Positions 1 to 6,448 of a stretch of 7,976 bases of DNA are shown piece by piece. The first letter of the stretch is position 1. Each line of letters opens with the position of its first letter. Made by a program: the position numbers and the translations under genes. Under the pieces are notes generated by a model that was given only the letters and a program-made list of their open reading frames with translations, was not told where the DNA came from and did no database searches. This DNA is from Spirochaetales bacterium (GTDB taxonomy: Bacteria > Spirochaetota > Spirochaetia > DSM-27196 > PWMO01). Location of the stretch: contig SLTF01000387.1 of the NCBI GenBank assembly GCA_007130025.1, positions 1 through 7,976 on the forward strand. The letters run 5' to 3'.

Positions 1-121
1 AGTGATCCGCCTGTTGCCCGACGATACCGCTGCCAGACGGATTCTCGAGCGCGCGCAGCGCTACGCAAAGACGCCCCCGCCGCAGGAGTGGTCCGGGGTC
101 GAGGTGATGGAGAGCAAGTGA
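1..121 (+). CDS. C-terminal tail of an upstream protein, 5' end outside the window (possibly class III adenylate/guanylate cyclase)
   Basis: An open frame (codons begin at base 2) enters from the left edge and stops at TGA 119-121. It encodes about 39 visible residues, with a helical stretch (RRILERAQRYAK) followed by TPPPQEWSGVEVMESK at the very end. The run of prolines, then a W-x-G-V pattern and a terminal Ser-Lys, resembles the C-termini I recall from spirochaete CHASE2/cyclase proteins, where a PPP..W-D-G-V-y...K ending is common. That is recollection, and no catalytic domain is visible here. The stop overlaps the likely GTG start of the next gene by four bases (GTGA at 118-121), which suggests the two genes are cotranscribed and translationally coupled. 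The reading frame is well supported by the coupling; the product is not. Confidence 0.5.
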   Translation, partial: VIRLLPDDTAARRILERAQRYAKTPPPQEWSGVEVMESK

Positions 122-1254
122 AGTTCCCGCGTCCGGTGCATGCCCTGGTGGCGGCTCTGCTTCTTGCAGCGCCGCCGTTGGCCTCCGCGCAGACGATCCG
201 CTCCGTGGGGCTGGAGCCGCCGCGTGCAGCAGCGGGCACCGAACAAACGGATTCCGCTCAACGGCTCGCATCGCTGATCACCGGCACCTTCTCCTCGGAA
301 CTTGCCGCCGCCGGTGTCGATCTGCGCCCGGCGAGCGCCGCCGATGTGCTGCTCTTGGTGCAGTACCAGATTGCCGGTGCGCGATTGCTCATGGTGGTAA
401 CGCTCACCGATCGAGTAAGCGGCCTTGTTTTGGGTGGGGGCGCGTATACCGGCACCGCGGACCTCGCCCTGGTGACCACGATTCGCGCCGCGGCCGAGGA
501 ACTGGCCGTTCAGCTTCGTGACGTCGAGCGCGTGGTGAACGAGCGACCACGGTCTCCGGACATCGTGCGCACGGTTACGGTGACGTCGGTGGACGAAGGC
601 GCCGGGGTTCTTGTGGGTGGCGAATTGGCCGCGGGACGCGTTTCCAATGGGGGCCTGGTGCTGCCCTTCCTTCCCATGGAGATCGGCACCTCACTGCTGC
701 TCGAAACGCGCCTCGACGGCTACTACCCCAGGCGGCAGACGGTGATTATCACCGATGAGACCATGGTGGTAGCGCTGGAGCCGCTGGAGCCGATCATCCG
801 CTGGGAGATCGCCGGTGCCTGGTCGCCCATGCGCTGGGCGGGTGCGGCCATGGGGTTTCGTCGCTATCTGGTTCCCCGACGCCTCTATGCGCAGAGCACC
901 AACCAGCTTTCCACGCGCTACCGGTTTGCCGCCGGATCACGCGCGTCAACGGTGATTGACACCCGCCTTTCGATGGGCGGCTACGTCTTCGCCCCCGCCG
1001 AGCGCCGGCTGCGTATTGGTATTGCCACCGGAGTGGGGCTGACGCTCTCCACCCTCGCCGGCGAACAGACGGTGTATACCTTCGTCGATCCCTACTTCAA
1101 CATCGTGTCGCTGGAGCTGCGGTTGCAGCTGAACCGGTTTGCACCCTTTATCCAGGGCGAGATGATTCACTACGGCGCAGCCGACAGCGGCTACCTCAAC
1201 CCGGGCACCATGCCCTACGTTTCGCTGGGAGTGCTGGTACCATGGCGACCATGA
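118..1254 (+). CDS. Exported beta-rich envelope protein with PEGA-like segment (unknown function)
   Basis: The 378-residue protein begins at GTG 118. An earlier in-frame GTG at 88 would add ten charged residues ahead of the signal peptide. Start 118 has GGAG at 109-112, five bases upstream, and a four-base overlap with the previous stop. Residues 1-24 form a classic signal peptide ending ASA before Gln25, so the product is exported. Residues 27-140 look like a small alpha/beta domain, with a hydrophobic strand pair around 77-107 and a helix at 119-138. Residues 150-222 are beta-rich and PEGA-like, with SLLLETR, then GYYP, then alternating hydrophobic strands. From 228 onward, aromatic-rich amphipathic strands end in VPWRP, suggesting a small outer-membrane barrel. 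The order matches the protein at 2302-3654, and both contain an ungapped S-L-L-L-x2-R-x4-Y-P-x2-Q motif. I do not recognise a named family; barrel and PEGA assignments are inference. Confidence 0.8.
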   Translation: MKFPRPVHALVAALLLAAPPLASAQTIRSVGLEPPRAAAGTEQTDSAQRLASLITGTFSSELAAAGVDLRPASAADVLLLVQYQIAGARLLMVVTLTDRVSGLVLGGGAYTGTADLALVTTIRAAAEELAVQLRDVERVVNERPRSPDIVRTVTVTSVDEGAGVLVGGELAAGRVSNGGLVLPFLPMEIGTSLLLETRLDGYYPRRQTVIITDETMVVALEPLEPIIRWEIAGAWSPMRWAGAAMGFRRYLVPRRLYAQSTNQLSTRYRFAAGSRASTVIDTRLSMGGYVFAPAERRLRIGIATGVGLTLSTLAGEQTVYTFVDPYFNIVSLELRLQLNRFAPFIQGEMIHYGAADSGYLNPGTMPYVSLGVLVPWRP

Positions 1255-2279
1255 AGTGGATCCGGTTTCCCGTGGTCGCGGCGGTTCTTTCGGCGATCGC
1301 AGTGCTGTTCCTGTCCGGGTGCGAACTCTTCGTGGATCCTGCGGCGCCGCCCTTTGATGATCGCATCGCGCTCACCCGCCGGATTGACGACGTCTTCGCC
1401 CTCTCACCACGCGGCGGCGTCGAGATGACGGTGGTGGACAACGGAAGCGGCTACTTCCTCCTGATGCGAGGCCCCGGCCGCGACGGAACCGACCGCGTGG
1501 TCGCCTTCGACAGCTCCCTGCGCGTTCGCATGAATCGAACCGATCTCTGGGCCGTCCCCTTCGCCGCTCCCGACGCCAACGGCGACTTCGTGGTGGGAAA
1601 CGTGCTGTTCTCGGGAAGCACGTTCGCGCTTGCGAATCCGGCGCTCCCGGTTCCGGGGGATACCCACGCTGTGGTGTCTTCTGGGTTGGTGAACGGAATC
1701 ATTACCACAGAAGATCCAGCTTACACCGATCTTCGCATGTCGCGTTCATTTGACGATGCATGGGGTAACCTGGATCCTCCTGGCGAGTTATACCCTCTCT
1801 TTCCTGACCTTGTCGCCGACCCGGATGGTCTCATTCCGCTTGGCGGGTTCGAACTCGTCGCGGCGCAGCACGATCCAGGCCGGGACCGCTCCGGTGTTAT
1901 TCTGTGGAACCAGCTGCGGGCTCGCCACTTCGTGGTTGTTCTCGCGCGGAGCGCGGTTGCGGATCCGCTTCCGACTCCGCTGGCACCGCCCCAGTACTTT
2001 GACGATATTGACGATGCTTACCCAAATATTGACGAAACTGCCGTCGTTCTCCTGCCCACTCAGGAGCGGGACCAACCGGTGTTCTACACGCGGCGCGGAA
2101 TTGTGGTGGTGCGGCGGGATGGGGATCACGAGGTCTATTCGCTCGCCGGGAACCGGACGGCAAGCTATCGTATGGATGGCAGAGGGGACTTCGATTTTGC
2201 GTACGCGCCGGACGGCCGGTGGATGTTCTTTGTGGATCGGCAGCGGGGGCGCCTTTTTCGGGCGTCGACGTGGTGGTAG
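1242..2279 (+). CDS. Lipoprotein with beta-propeller-like C-terminus (unknown function)
   Basis: This 345-residue protein opens with a lipoprotein signal peptide: basic residues, a hydrophobic core at 11-23 and a lipobox L-S-G-C with Cys27, the predicted lipidated residue. Either ATG 1242 or ATG 1251 could be the start. ATG 1242 has GGGAG ten bases upstream (1227-1231), whereas ATG 1251 forms an ATGA overlap with the previous stop; the mature protein is the same either way. The lipidated form should sit on the periplasmic membrane or the cell surface. The body is strand-rich and lacks catalytic signatures I can name. The tail (about 285-345) reads like one or two propeller blades: YSLAGNRTASYRMDG, then FDFAYAPDGRWMFFVDR, then LFRASTWW, as in TolB- or NHL-type repeats. 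An acidic cluster, FDDIDDAYPNIDE, lies at 253-265. The protein sits between two related exported proteins, so a joint envelope role is plausible. Confidence 0.82.
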   Translation: MATMKWIRFPVVAAVLSAIAVLFLSGCELFVDPAAPPFDDRIALTRRIDDVFALSPRGGVEMTVVDNGSGYFLLMRGPGRDGTDRVVAFDSSLRVRMNRTDLWAVPFAAPDANGDFVVGNVLFSGSTFALANPALPVPGDTHAVVSSGLVNGIITTEDPAYTDLRMSRSFDDAWGNLDPPGELYPLFPDLVADPDGLIPLGGFELVAAQHDPGRDRSGVILWNQLRARHFVVVLARSAVADPLPTPLAPPQYFDDIDDAYPNIDETAVVLLPTQERDQPVFYTRRGIVVVRRDGDHEVYSLAGNRTASYRMDGRGDFDFAYAPDGRWMFFVDRQRGRLFRASTWW

Positions 2280-2301
2280 CGGCGGGCCTATGGTGTTTCC
2301 C

Positions 2302-3654
2302 ATGACGGACCGGGTACGGCGAATTGCGATCATCCTCCTGCTGACGGTGGCAACGGCGGGCCTGCTTCCGGCGCTCGGGGCCCGAGAGCCCCAACCGGCC
2401 CTCCCCAGCGAGCTGCCCGAGGTCGGAACGTTTTTGGTGCCGGTGGTACTCTATCTCGCCTGGCCCGACAGACCGGACGATCAGCTTCGACTGGTGCGCG
2501 ATGGTGCCGCGGCGCTTCTGGCCTCGCGCCGGCCCGACGCACAGATCCTGCTTCACGAAGGTGCGCCGCCCGAGGATCGGCGGCAGGCGACGGTCGATCG
2601 CGACGCGGTGGCGTGGATTGAGATCGTGGTAACCGAAGACGGCCTGCTTGCCGACATTCAAGCGGCGGCCTTCACCACGGTAACCGTCGAACCGGTGTTC
2701 GAAATCGAGTATCGGGAGCTGGTAGGGTCGAGTCTGTTGGTCCCCACACGGTTGTGGGGACCAGCCGCCGATGCGTTCGGCGAAGCGTGGCCGGAACTTG
2801 TGGACCTGGCGTTCTCCGACTTCCGGAGCGTACTGCTCACGGTAGAAGCGGTCGCCGGGGCTCGCGTGACCGGCATTGGCGGCGAGGCACGCATCGTTCC
2901 CGACACCGGGGTGATCTCGGTTTCCGTAGCAGCTCCTCAGTCGTTGCTGCTGCACGCTCGGGCGCCGCGGCACTATCCGTTGGAGCAGCCCGTGTTTGTG
3001 CTGGAAACAGACCGCGTGGTGTCACTCGCGCTTCCGCAGCGGTCGCCCTGGGTATTTGACTTCGGGCTTTCGGGCTTCTCTTATCCTGCGGTCGACGTGG
3101 CTCGACACATCGCCGGTGATTACCTCTTTGGGAAGGCCGGGCTGACCACCTACGTTCTGGGACTGACGCCGCTTGCGGATTCCGATGACTTTGGCCAGGA
3201 GCGGGAACGGGTGTTCTCGTCCGAGCCGTTGACGGTGTTCTCAGGCCAGCTGGGTACCTATCTTGCGTCACCCCACCGCGCGCTGCGCCCCTATCTGGCC
3301 TCCGGGTTTTCCTGGCGGCTGATCCATGCGCGCGAGTTCTTCGGCAGTGACCCCATCGCTCCCTGGGGTGTGGTCACCACGGTGGGTATCGAAACGCGGC
3401 CGACGCATCCGTGGCGGCTGTTTTTCCAGTGGGAACCGGTACTGTATCGGACGCGATTTCCCGAGTTGGCGGAGGAGCTTTTGCCCGGCGGCACGACGAT
3501 CTGGGGTCGCCGGTCGAGTGTCGCAGGGATTGGGGTGGATCCCAGCGACTCCGGCTCTCCATCCTGGGTTCTGGCGGGCGGGCTGTTTCGCGTTGGGGTA
3601 CGGTTTCAACGGGCGCTTGCGCCGATCGAAGATCAGTTGGCTACGAGCAGGTAG
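2302..3654 (+). CDS. Second exported beta-rich envelope protein, paralogue of 118-1254 (unknown function)
   Basis: The protein is 450 residues from ATG 2302 (MTDRVRRIAI...). ATG 2290, four codons earlier, is also possible; neither has a strong Shine-Dalgarno sequence. The frame stays open far upstream (to 1750), but that part lies under the lipoprotein gene and is only a shadow. Residues 5-27 form a signal peptide with an arginine-rich n-region and a hydrophobic core, cut near LGA. An alpha/beta region follows (about 43-178), then a strand-rich PEGA-like segment (180-246) containing SLLLHAR and then HYP. This aligns without gaps to residues 192-207 of the first protein. The C-terminal 200 residues contain amphipathic, aromatic-rich strands (WVFDFGLSGFSYP, YLASGFSWRL, WRLFFQWEPVLY, WVLAGGLFRVGVRF) typical of outer-membrane barrels. 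The tail does not end in a canonical aromatic residue (ends LATSR), which is odd for a barrel. The gap after the lipoprotein gene is 10-22 bases, so cotranscription is likely. Confidence 0.8.
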   Translation: MTDRVRRIAIILLLTVATAGLLPALGAREPQPALPSELPEVGTFLVPVVLYLAWPDRPDDQLRLVRDGAAALLASRRPDAQILLHEGAPPEDRRQATVDRDAVAWIEIVVTEDGLLADIQAAAFTTVTVEPVFEIEYRELVGSSLLVPTRLWGPAADAFGEAWPELVDLAFSDFRSVLLTVEAVAGARVTGIGGEARIVPDTGVISVSVAAPQSLLLHARAPRHYPLEQPVFVLETDRVVSLALPQRSPWVFDFGLSGFSYPAVDVARHIAGDYLFGKAGLTTYVLGLTPLADSDDFGQERERVFSSEPLTVFSGQLGTYLASPHRALRPYLASGFSWRLIHAREFFGSDPIAPWGVVTTVGIETRPTHPWRLFFQWEPVLYRTRFPELAEELLPGGTTIWGRRSSVAGIGVDPSDSGSPSWVLAGGLFRVGVRFQRALAPIEDQLATSR

Positions 3655-5861
3655 AGTTCTTCCAGAAAGCTGGACAGCTCAGGATCCGCGGTGCGGCTTC
3701 GCTCCGCGAGGAGATAATTCCGTCGGGAGTCCGGATCGCGCTGGCCGGACAGGGTGTAGACAATCTCCATGGTATCGAGCAGGGCGGCTCGGCGACCGGT
3801 TGCCTGGAAGGCTTCATCGTATCGACTCACCCGCTGCGCAATCTGCGGAAAAAGCCGCTGCACTTCGGCGCTACGGAGAAACGAATCCAGCAGAAGCTTT
3901 CCTTCGATCAGTGCAAACGGGTCGGTCCCGGCACCCACGACGCGGTCTTCTTCGTCCTTGAACTGCTCATAGGCCGCCCGAAGCTGGACGATGTCGCGCT
4001 CCAATCGGCGAAGGCGGTCGAGTTCTGCAAGCAGCTGTGGGTCAAGCGTGACGGCCGGTTCTTCGGTCGCAGCCGCGTCTGCTTGCGCGGGGTCCGCGTT
4101 GGCCACGGTATCGGTTTGCTGAGCCGCGGCGAGTTGCAACGCTTCGATCTCCGCTCGCAGCCGCTCCACCTCAGCCTGAACCCGCGCGCGGTCGCTCTGT
4201 GCACCGGCGAGCTGCTGTTCACGCTGCGAGAGCTGGGCTTCCAGCGCCGTGATCTCTGCCTGCAGCTGTGCAGCACGCTGGTTGGCCTGTTGTTGCAGCT
4301 CGGCGATGCGCGCCTGCATGATCTGCTCCATCTCGCTGCGCGTTGCGCTCTCTGCTGCGGCCAGGTCGCTGCGGAACTGCTGCGAGAGCTCTGCCTCGGC
4401 AATCCGGACGCTCGCGGCGCGAATCTGCTGCACGATGGCCGCCGCAGATTCCGGCATCAGAACCGCATCCGCCACCGCCTGTTCATAGAGCACGAGGGCG
4501 CGCTCCACGGCGCCCTGCGCGAGGGCATCGTCGGCCTCCTGCACTCGTGACGCGATGAGGGCGGAGCGGACGGCGGCAGCGCGCTCCTGGTCGCGGGTCA
4601 GCAGAAACCGATGACCCGCGAGGCCACCGGGAAGAGTCGACAGCGCTTCCTGGTAGAGGGCCTCGGCGTCGGCGGATCGGCCTTCGGCTCGCGCCTCGTC
4701 AGCTCGTTCAACAAGACGGGTGATGGTCCCGAGCCGTTGCGCGCGGGCAAGAAGGTCCGCGGTGTCGGCGTTCTGTTCCTGCGCACGGGGCTCCGCAAGG
4801 CGGGAGAGTGTTTCCAGAGCAAAGAGCTCGCCCGACCGGCGCTGCTGCACCATTGGCAGCGAGCGGATACTCTCCTGGTCAAGGAAGGCACGAAACTGGG
4901 CGATCACCGCCAGGGCGTCGGTGTACTCCCCGGCGGCAATCGTTGCCCGGATACGTTCGTAGAAACCGGTGATCTGATTCTGCACCTGTGCTTCGCGATC
5001 GCGCTGGTCGCGAAGCGCTGCAAGCTGGGTCTGCGCTTCCATCACCTGGGCGCTCTGCTGGGCAAGCCGCGCCTCGTACTGTGTGCGCAGATCGTCCTCG
5101 CGCCGGCGGGATTCCTCGACGATTGCCGTGCGTTCCTGACGCGCGTCATCGAGCGAGCGGGAGAGGTCAAGTTCAAGTACCGCGAGCGCTTGTGCCCGTT
5201 CCTGTTGCTCCCGTTCGAGCTCCGCGCGGTACTCTTCCACCTGGGCGCGCAGTTCGGCGATGCGTCGGCGTTCATATTCACGCAGCAGCTGTTCGATCTG
5301 CTCCTCGGGGATTCCTTCGCTCAGCAGGCGCTGCCGTTCCGCTTCGAGTTCCTCGTCCAACTGGGCGCGCAGTTCCTGTTCGAGACTGCGAACGCGCTCG
5401 GCAATGCTCGCTTCGATGTCAAACCGTTCGGACTGGATCGCGGCCAGCTGAGCCTGGATGGTGTTGATCTCTTCTTCTTTTTCCGCGATGCGAAGGTCGG
5501 TCTGCCGCCGAAGTTCCTCGATCAGCCGGCTCTCGGCGGTGACCGTGACGCCACCGCCTGCACGGACCTCTGCTTCTTCCCGCTGATACAGCGTGATCAG
5601 TGCGAAAACACCGCCGGCCAGGACCAGCAGTCCAATGAGATTGACCAGCAGAGGAAAGGTCCCCCCGCCACGACGCGCCTGCAGGGTGAAGGTGTTGGGC
5701 GTGACCATGATCTTGTTCTCTGCGGCGATCTGGTCGATTTCCGCGAGGATCTCGCGCTGTTCCTCGTCCCCGATCGAACCAACCGCGTTCGCGGGAGATT
5801 CGCCCTGGGGAAGAGGCCGTTTTTGGTCTGCGCGTCTGAGAAGACCGGACATATCACTCAT
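3633..5861 (-). CDS. Membrane-anchored long coiled-coil protein with TPR-like helical centre (unknown function)
   Basis: This 742-residue protein starts at ATG 5861-5859 on the minus strand; ATG 5852-5850 three codons later is an alternative. The frame extends open to 6017, but that extension lies under def and is rejected. Residues 1-68 are hydrophilic and probably cytoplasmic. One membrane segment spans 69-92 (FPLLVNLIGLLVLAGGVFAL), with arginines just before it. Residues 108-290 and 483-580 are rich in Glu, Gln, Ala, Arg and Leu, as in long coiled coils. Between them, 295-480 is helical with TPR-like phrases (GEYTDALAVIAQFRAFLDQE, AEALYQEALSTLPGG, GAVERALVLYEQAV). An Ala/Asp/Glu/Thr-rich linker (583-605) precedes a conserved-looking C-terminal helical domain (606-742, DPFALIEGKLLLDSFLRS). 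The single anchor suggests a scaffold reaching from the membrane into the periplasm, but topology and role are inference. I recognise no enzymatic motif or named family. Confidence 0.85.
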   Translation of the reverse strand: MSDMSGLLRRADQKRPLPQGESPANAVGSIGDEEQREILAEIDQIAAENKIMVTPNTFTLQARRGGGTFPLLVNLIGLLVLAGGVFALITLYQREEAEVRAGGGVTVTAESRLIEELRRQTDLRIAEKEEEINTIQAQLAAIQSERFDIEASIAERVRSLEQELRAQLDEELEAERQRLLSEGIPEEQIEQLLREYERRRIAELRAQVEEYRAELEREQQERAQALAVLELDLSRSLDDARQERTAIVEESRRREDDLRTQYEARLAQQSAQVMEAQTQLAALRDQRDREAQVQNQITGFYERIRATIAAGEYTDALAVIAQFRAFLDQESIRSLPMVQQRRSGELFALETLSRLAEPRAQEQNADTADLLARAQRLGTITRLVERADEARAEGRSADAEALYQEALSTLPGGLAGHRFLLTRDQERAAAVRSALIASRVQEADDALAQGAVERALVLYEQAVADAVLMPESAAAIVQQIRAASVRIAEAELSQQFRSDLAAAESATRSEMEQIMQARIAELQQQANQRAAQLQAEITALEAQLSQREQQLAGAQSDRARVQAEVERLRAEIEALQLAAAQQTDTVANADPAQADAAATEEPAVTLDPQLLAELDRLRRLERDIVQLRAAYEQFKDEEDRVVGAGTDPFALIEGKLLLDSFLRSAEVQRLFPQIAQRVSRYDEAFQATGRRAALLDTMEIVYTLSGQRDPDSRRNYLLAERSRTADPELSSFLEELYLLVAN

Positions 5862-5952
5862 AGTATAGAACAGAGCCGGAAAAAAAGCACAGCTTTTGGA
5901 ACTCTCACTTCGACTTGACCACCTATCGTGGCGGCGGTACCATACCGTTGAA
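5862..5952. promoter_or_regulatory. Divergent spacer between the coiled-coil gene and def
   Basis: This 91-base, comparatively AT-rich gap separates two gene starts that point away from each other, so it must hold the promoter(s) for both. On the + side a good sigma70-like pair is annotated separately. On the - side TATACT (5867-5862) resembles a -10 box, but the expected -35 position reads GTGCTT and matches poorly. A short perfect inverted repeat, AAAAGC-ACA-GCTTTT, lies at 5883-5897. Its stem is six AT-rich pairs, too weak to call a terminator or operator with confidence. Confidence 0.5.
5915..5943 (+). promoter_or_regulatory. Candidate sigma70-type promoter of def-fmt-PASTA operon
   Basis: TTGACC at 5915-5920 matches five of six -35 consensus bases. 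Seventeen bases later TACCAT at 5938-5943 matches four of six -10 bases. The 17-base spacing is optimal. The predicted transcription start, about seven bases after the -10 box, falls near 5950, only about three bases before the def ATG at 5953. The message would then be nearly leaderless, which fits the absence of a Shine-Dalgarno sequence ahead of that ATG. The motif match is directly visible; its use is inferred. Confidence 0.45.
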
Positions 5953-6447
5953 ATGCTGAATATCGTAACGATTCCCGCCGAGGTCCTGCACCAGAAGGCC
6001 GACGCGGTACCATCCATTACCGCCGAAACCGTTTCTCTCGCCGATCAGATGATCGAGGCGATGCACGTCGCGCAGGGCATCGGGCTCGCCGGTCCGCAGG
6101 TGGGGCTGCTGCAGCGCATCTTCGTGGTGCACGTGGCCGGTGACGATCCGCGCGTCTTCATCAACCCCGAGATCATCGGAACCTCAATAGAGACGTCCAG
6201 GATGGAAGAGGGCTGCCTGAGCATTCCTGGTCTGTACGCAGACGTGGTGCGGCCGCGCGCGATCGAGGTGCAGGCGTACAACCTGCGGGGTCGTCCGTTT
6301 ACGCTGAGCGCAGAGGGGATCCTGGCGCGCGTGATTCAGCACGAACTCGATCACCTCAACGGCGTGCTCTTCCTCGATCACCTCTCCGAACGCAAGCGCG
6401 AGCGCCTGCTGAAGAAGTACGATCCGGCGGAAAACCTCCCGGTCTGA
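5953..6447 (+). CDS. def: Peptide deformylase
   Basis: The product removes the formyl group from the N-terminal methionine of nascent proteins in the cytoplasm, a metal-dependent hydrolysis needed before methionine aminopeptidase can act. All three family motifs are present in the 164-residue protein. Motif 1 is GIGLAGPQVG (42-51), motif 2 is EGCLS (86-90) with metal ligand Cys88, and motif 3 is HELDH (130-134) with ligands His130 and His134 and catalytic Glu131. Motif 1 has Gly where many enzymes have the second Ala (GLAAPQ). The length is typical. ATG 5953 was chosen because MLNIVTIPAEVLHQKA matches the usual enzyme N-terminus; an upstream in-frame ATG at 5896 would place the candidate promoter inside the gene. 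No clear ribosome binding site precedes 5953. Only one base (6448) separates its stop from fmt, so the pair is almost certainly cotranscribed. Confidence 0.97.
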   Translation: MLNIVTIPAEVLHQKADAVPSITAETVSLADQMIEAMHVAQGIGLAGPQVGLLQRIFVVHVAGDDPRVFINPEIIGTSIETSRMEEGCLSIPGLYADVVRPRAIEVQAYNLRGRPFTLSAEGILARVIQHELDHLNGVLFLDHLSERKRERLLKKYDPAENLPV

Positions 6448-6448
6448 T

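Noticed and set aside
1750..2301. Upstream extension of the second exported protein under the lipoprotein gene
   Set aside because: The extension would place the signal peptide inside the protein. The lipoprotein frame fully explains these bases.
1897..2973. - strand open frame of 358 codons
   Set aside because: It is composition-driven (Arg, Pro, Gly, Gln rich) and opposite two genes with clear signal sequences; no motifs.
3690..3712. GC-rich hairpin (GCGG ... CCGC) just after the convergent stop as a terminator of the + genes
   Set aside because: The stem is short, no T-run follows, and the bases are accounted for by the C-terminal codons of the minus-strand gene.
3411..4550. + strand open frame of 379 codons spanning the convergent junction
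   Set aside because: It covers two better-supported genes in other frames, has no plausible start context, and its protein is rich in Cys, Leu and Arg without recognisable motifs.
5240..5375. Repeated CTGGGCGCGCAGTTC inside the coiled-coil gene as a DNA repeat element
   Set aside because: The two copies encode the same heptad-like phrase (ELRAQ) and reflect coiled-coil composition, not a mobile or regulatory repeat.
5883..5897. Short inverted repeat AAAAGC-ACA-GCTTTT as a terminator or operator
   Set aside because: The stem has only six mostly A-T pairs and lies between divergent starts, where no transcript needs to end. It may be chance in an A/T-rich spacer.
4611..5918. Long + strand open frame of 435 codons opposite the coiled-coil gene
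   Set aside because: It is antisense to a gene rich in Glu, Gln, Ala and Arg codons (GAG, CAG, GCG, CGC), whose complements rarely give stops. The translation lacks domain-like order, and the minus-strand frame has clear coil and membrane features.
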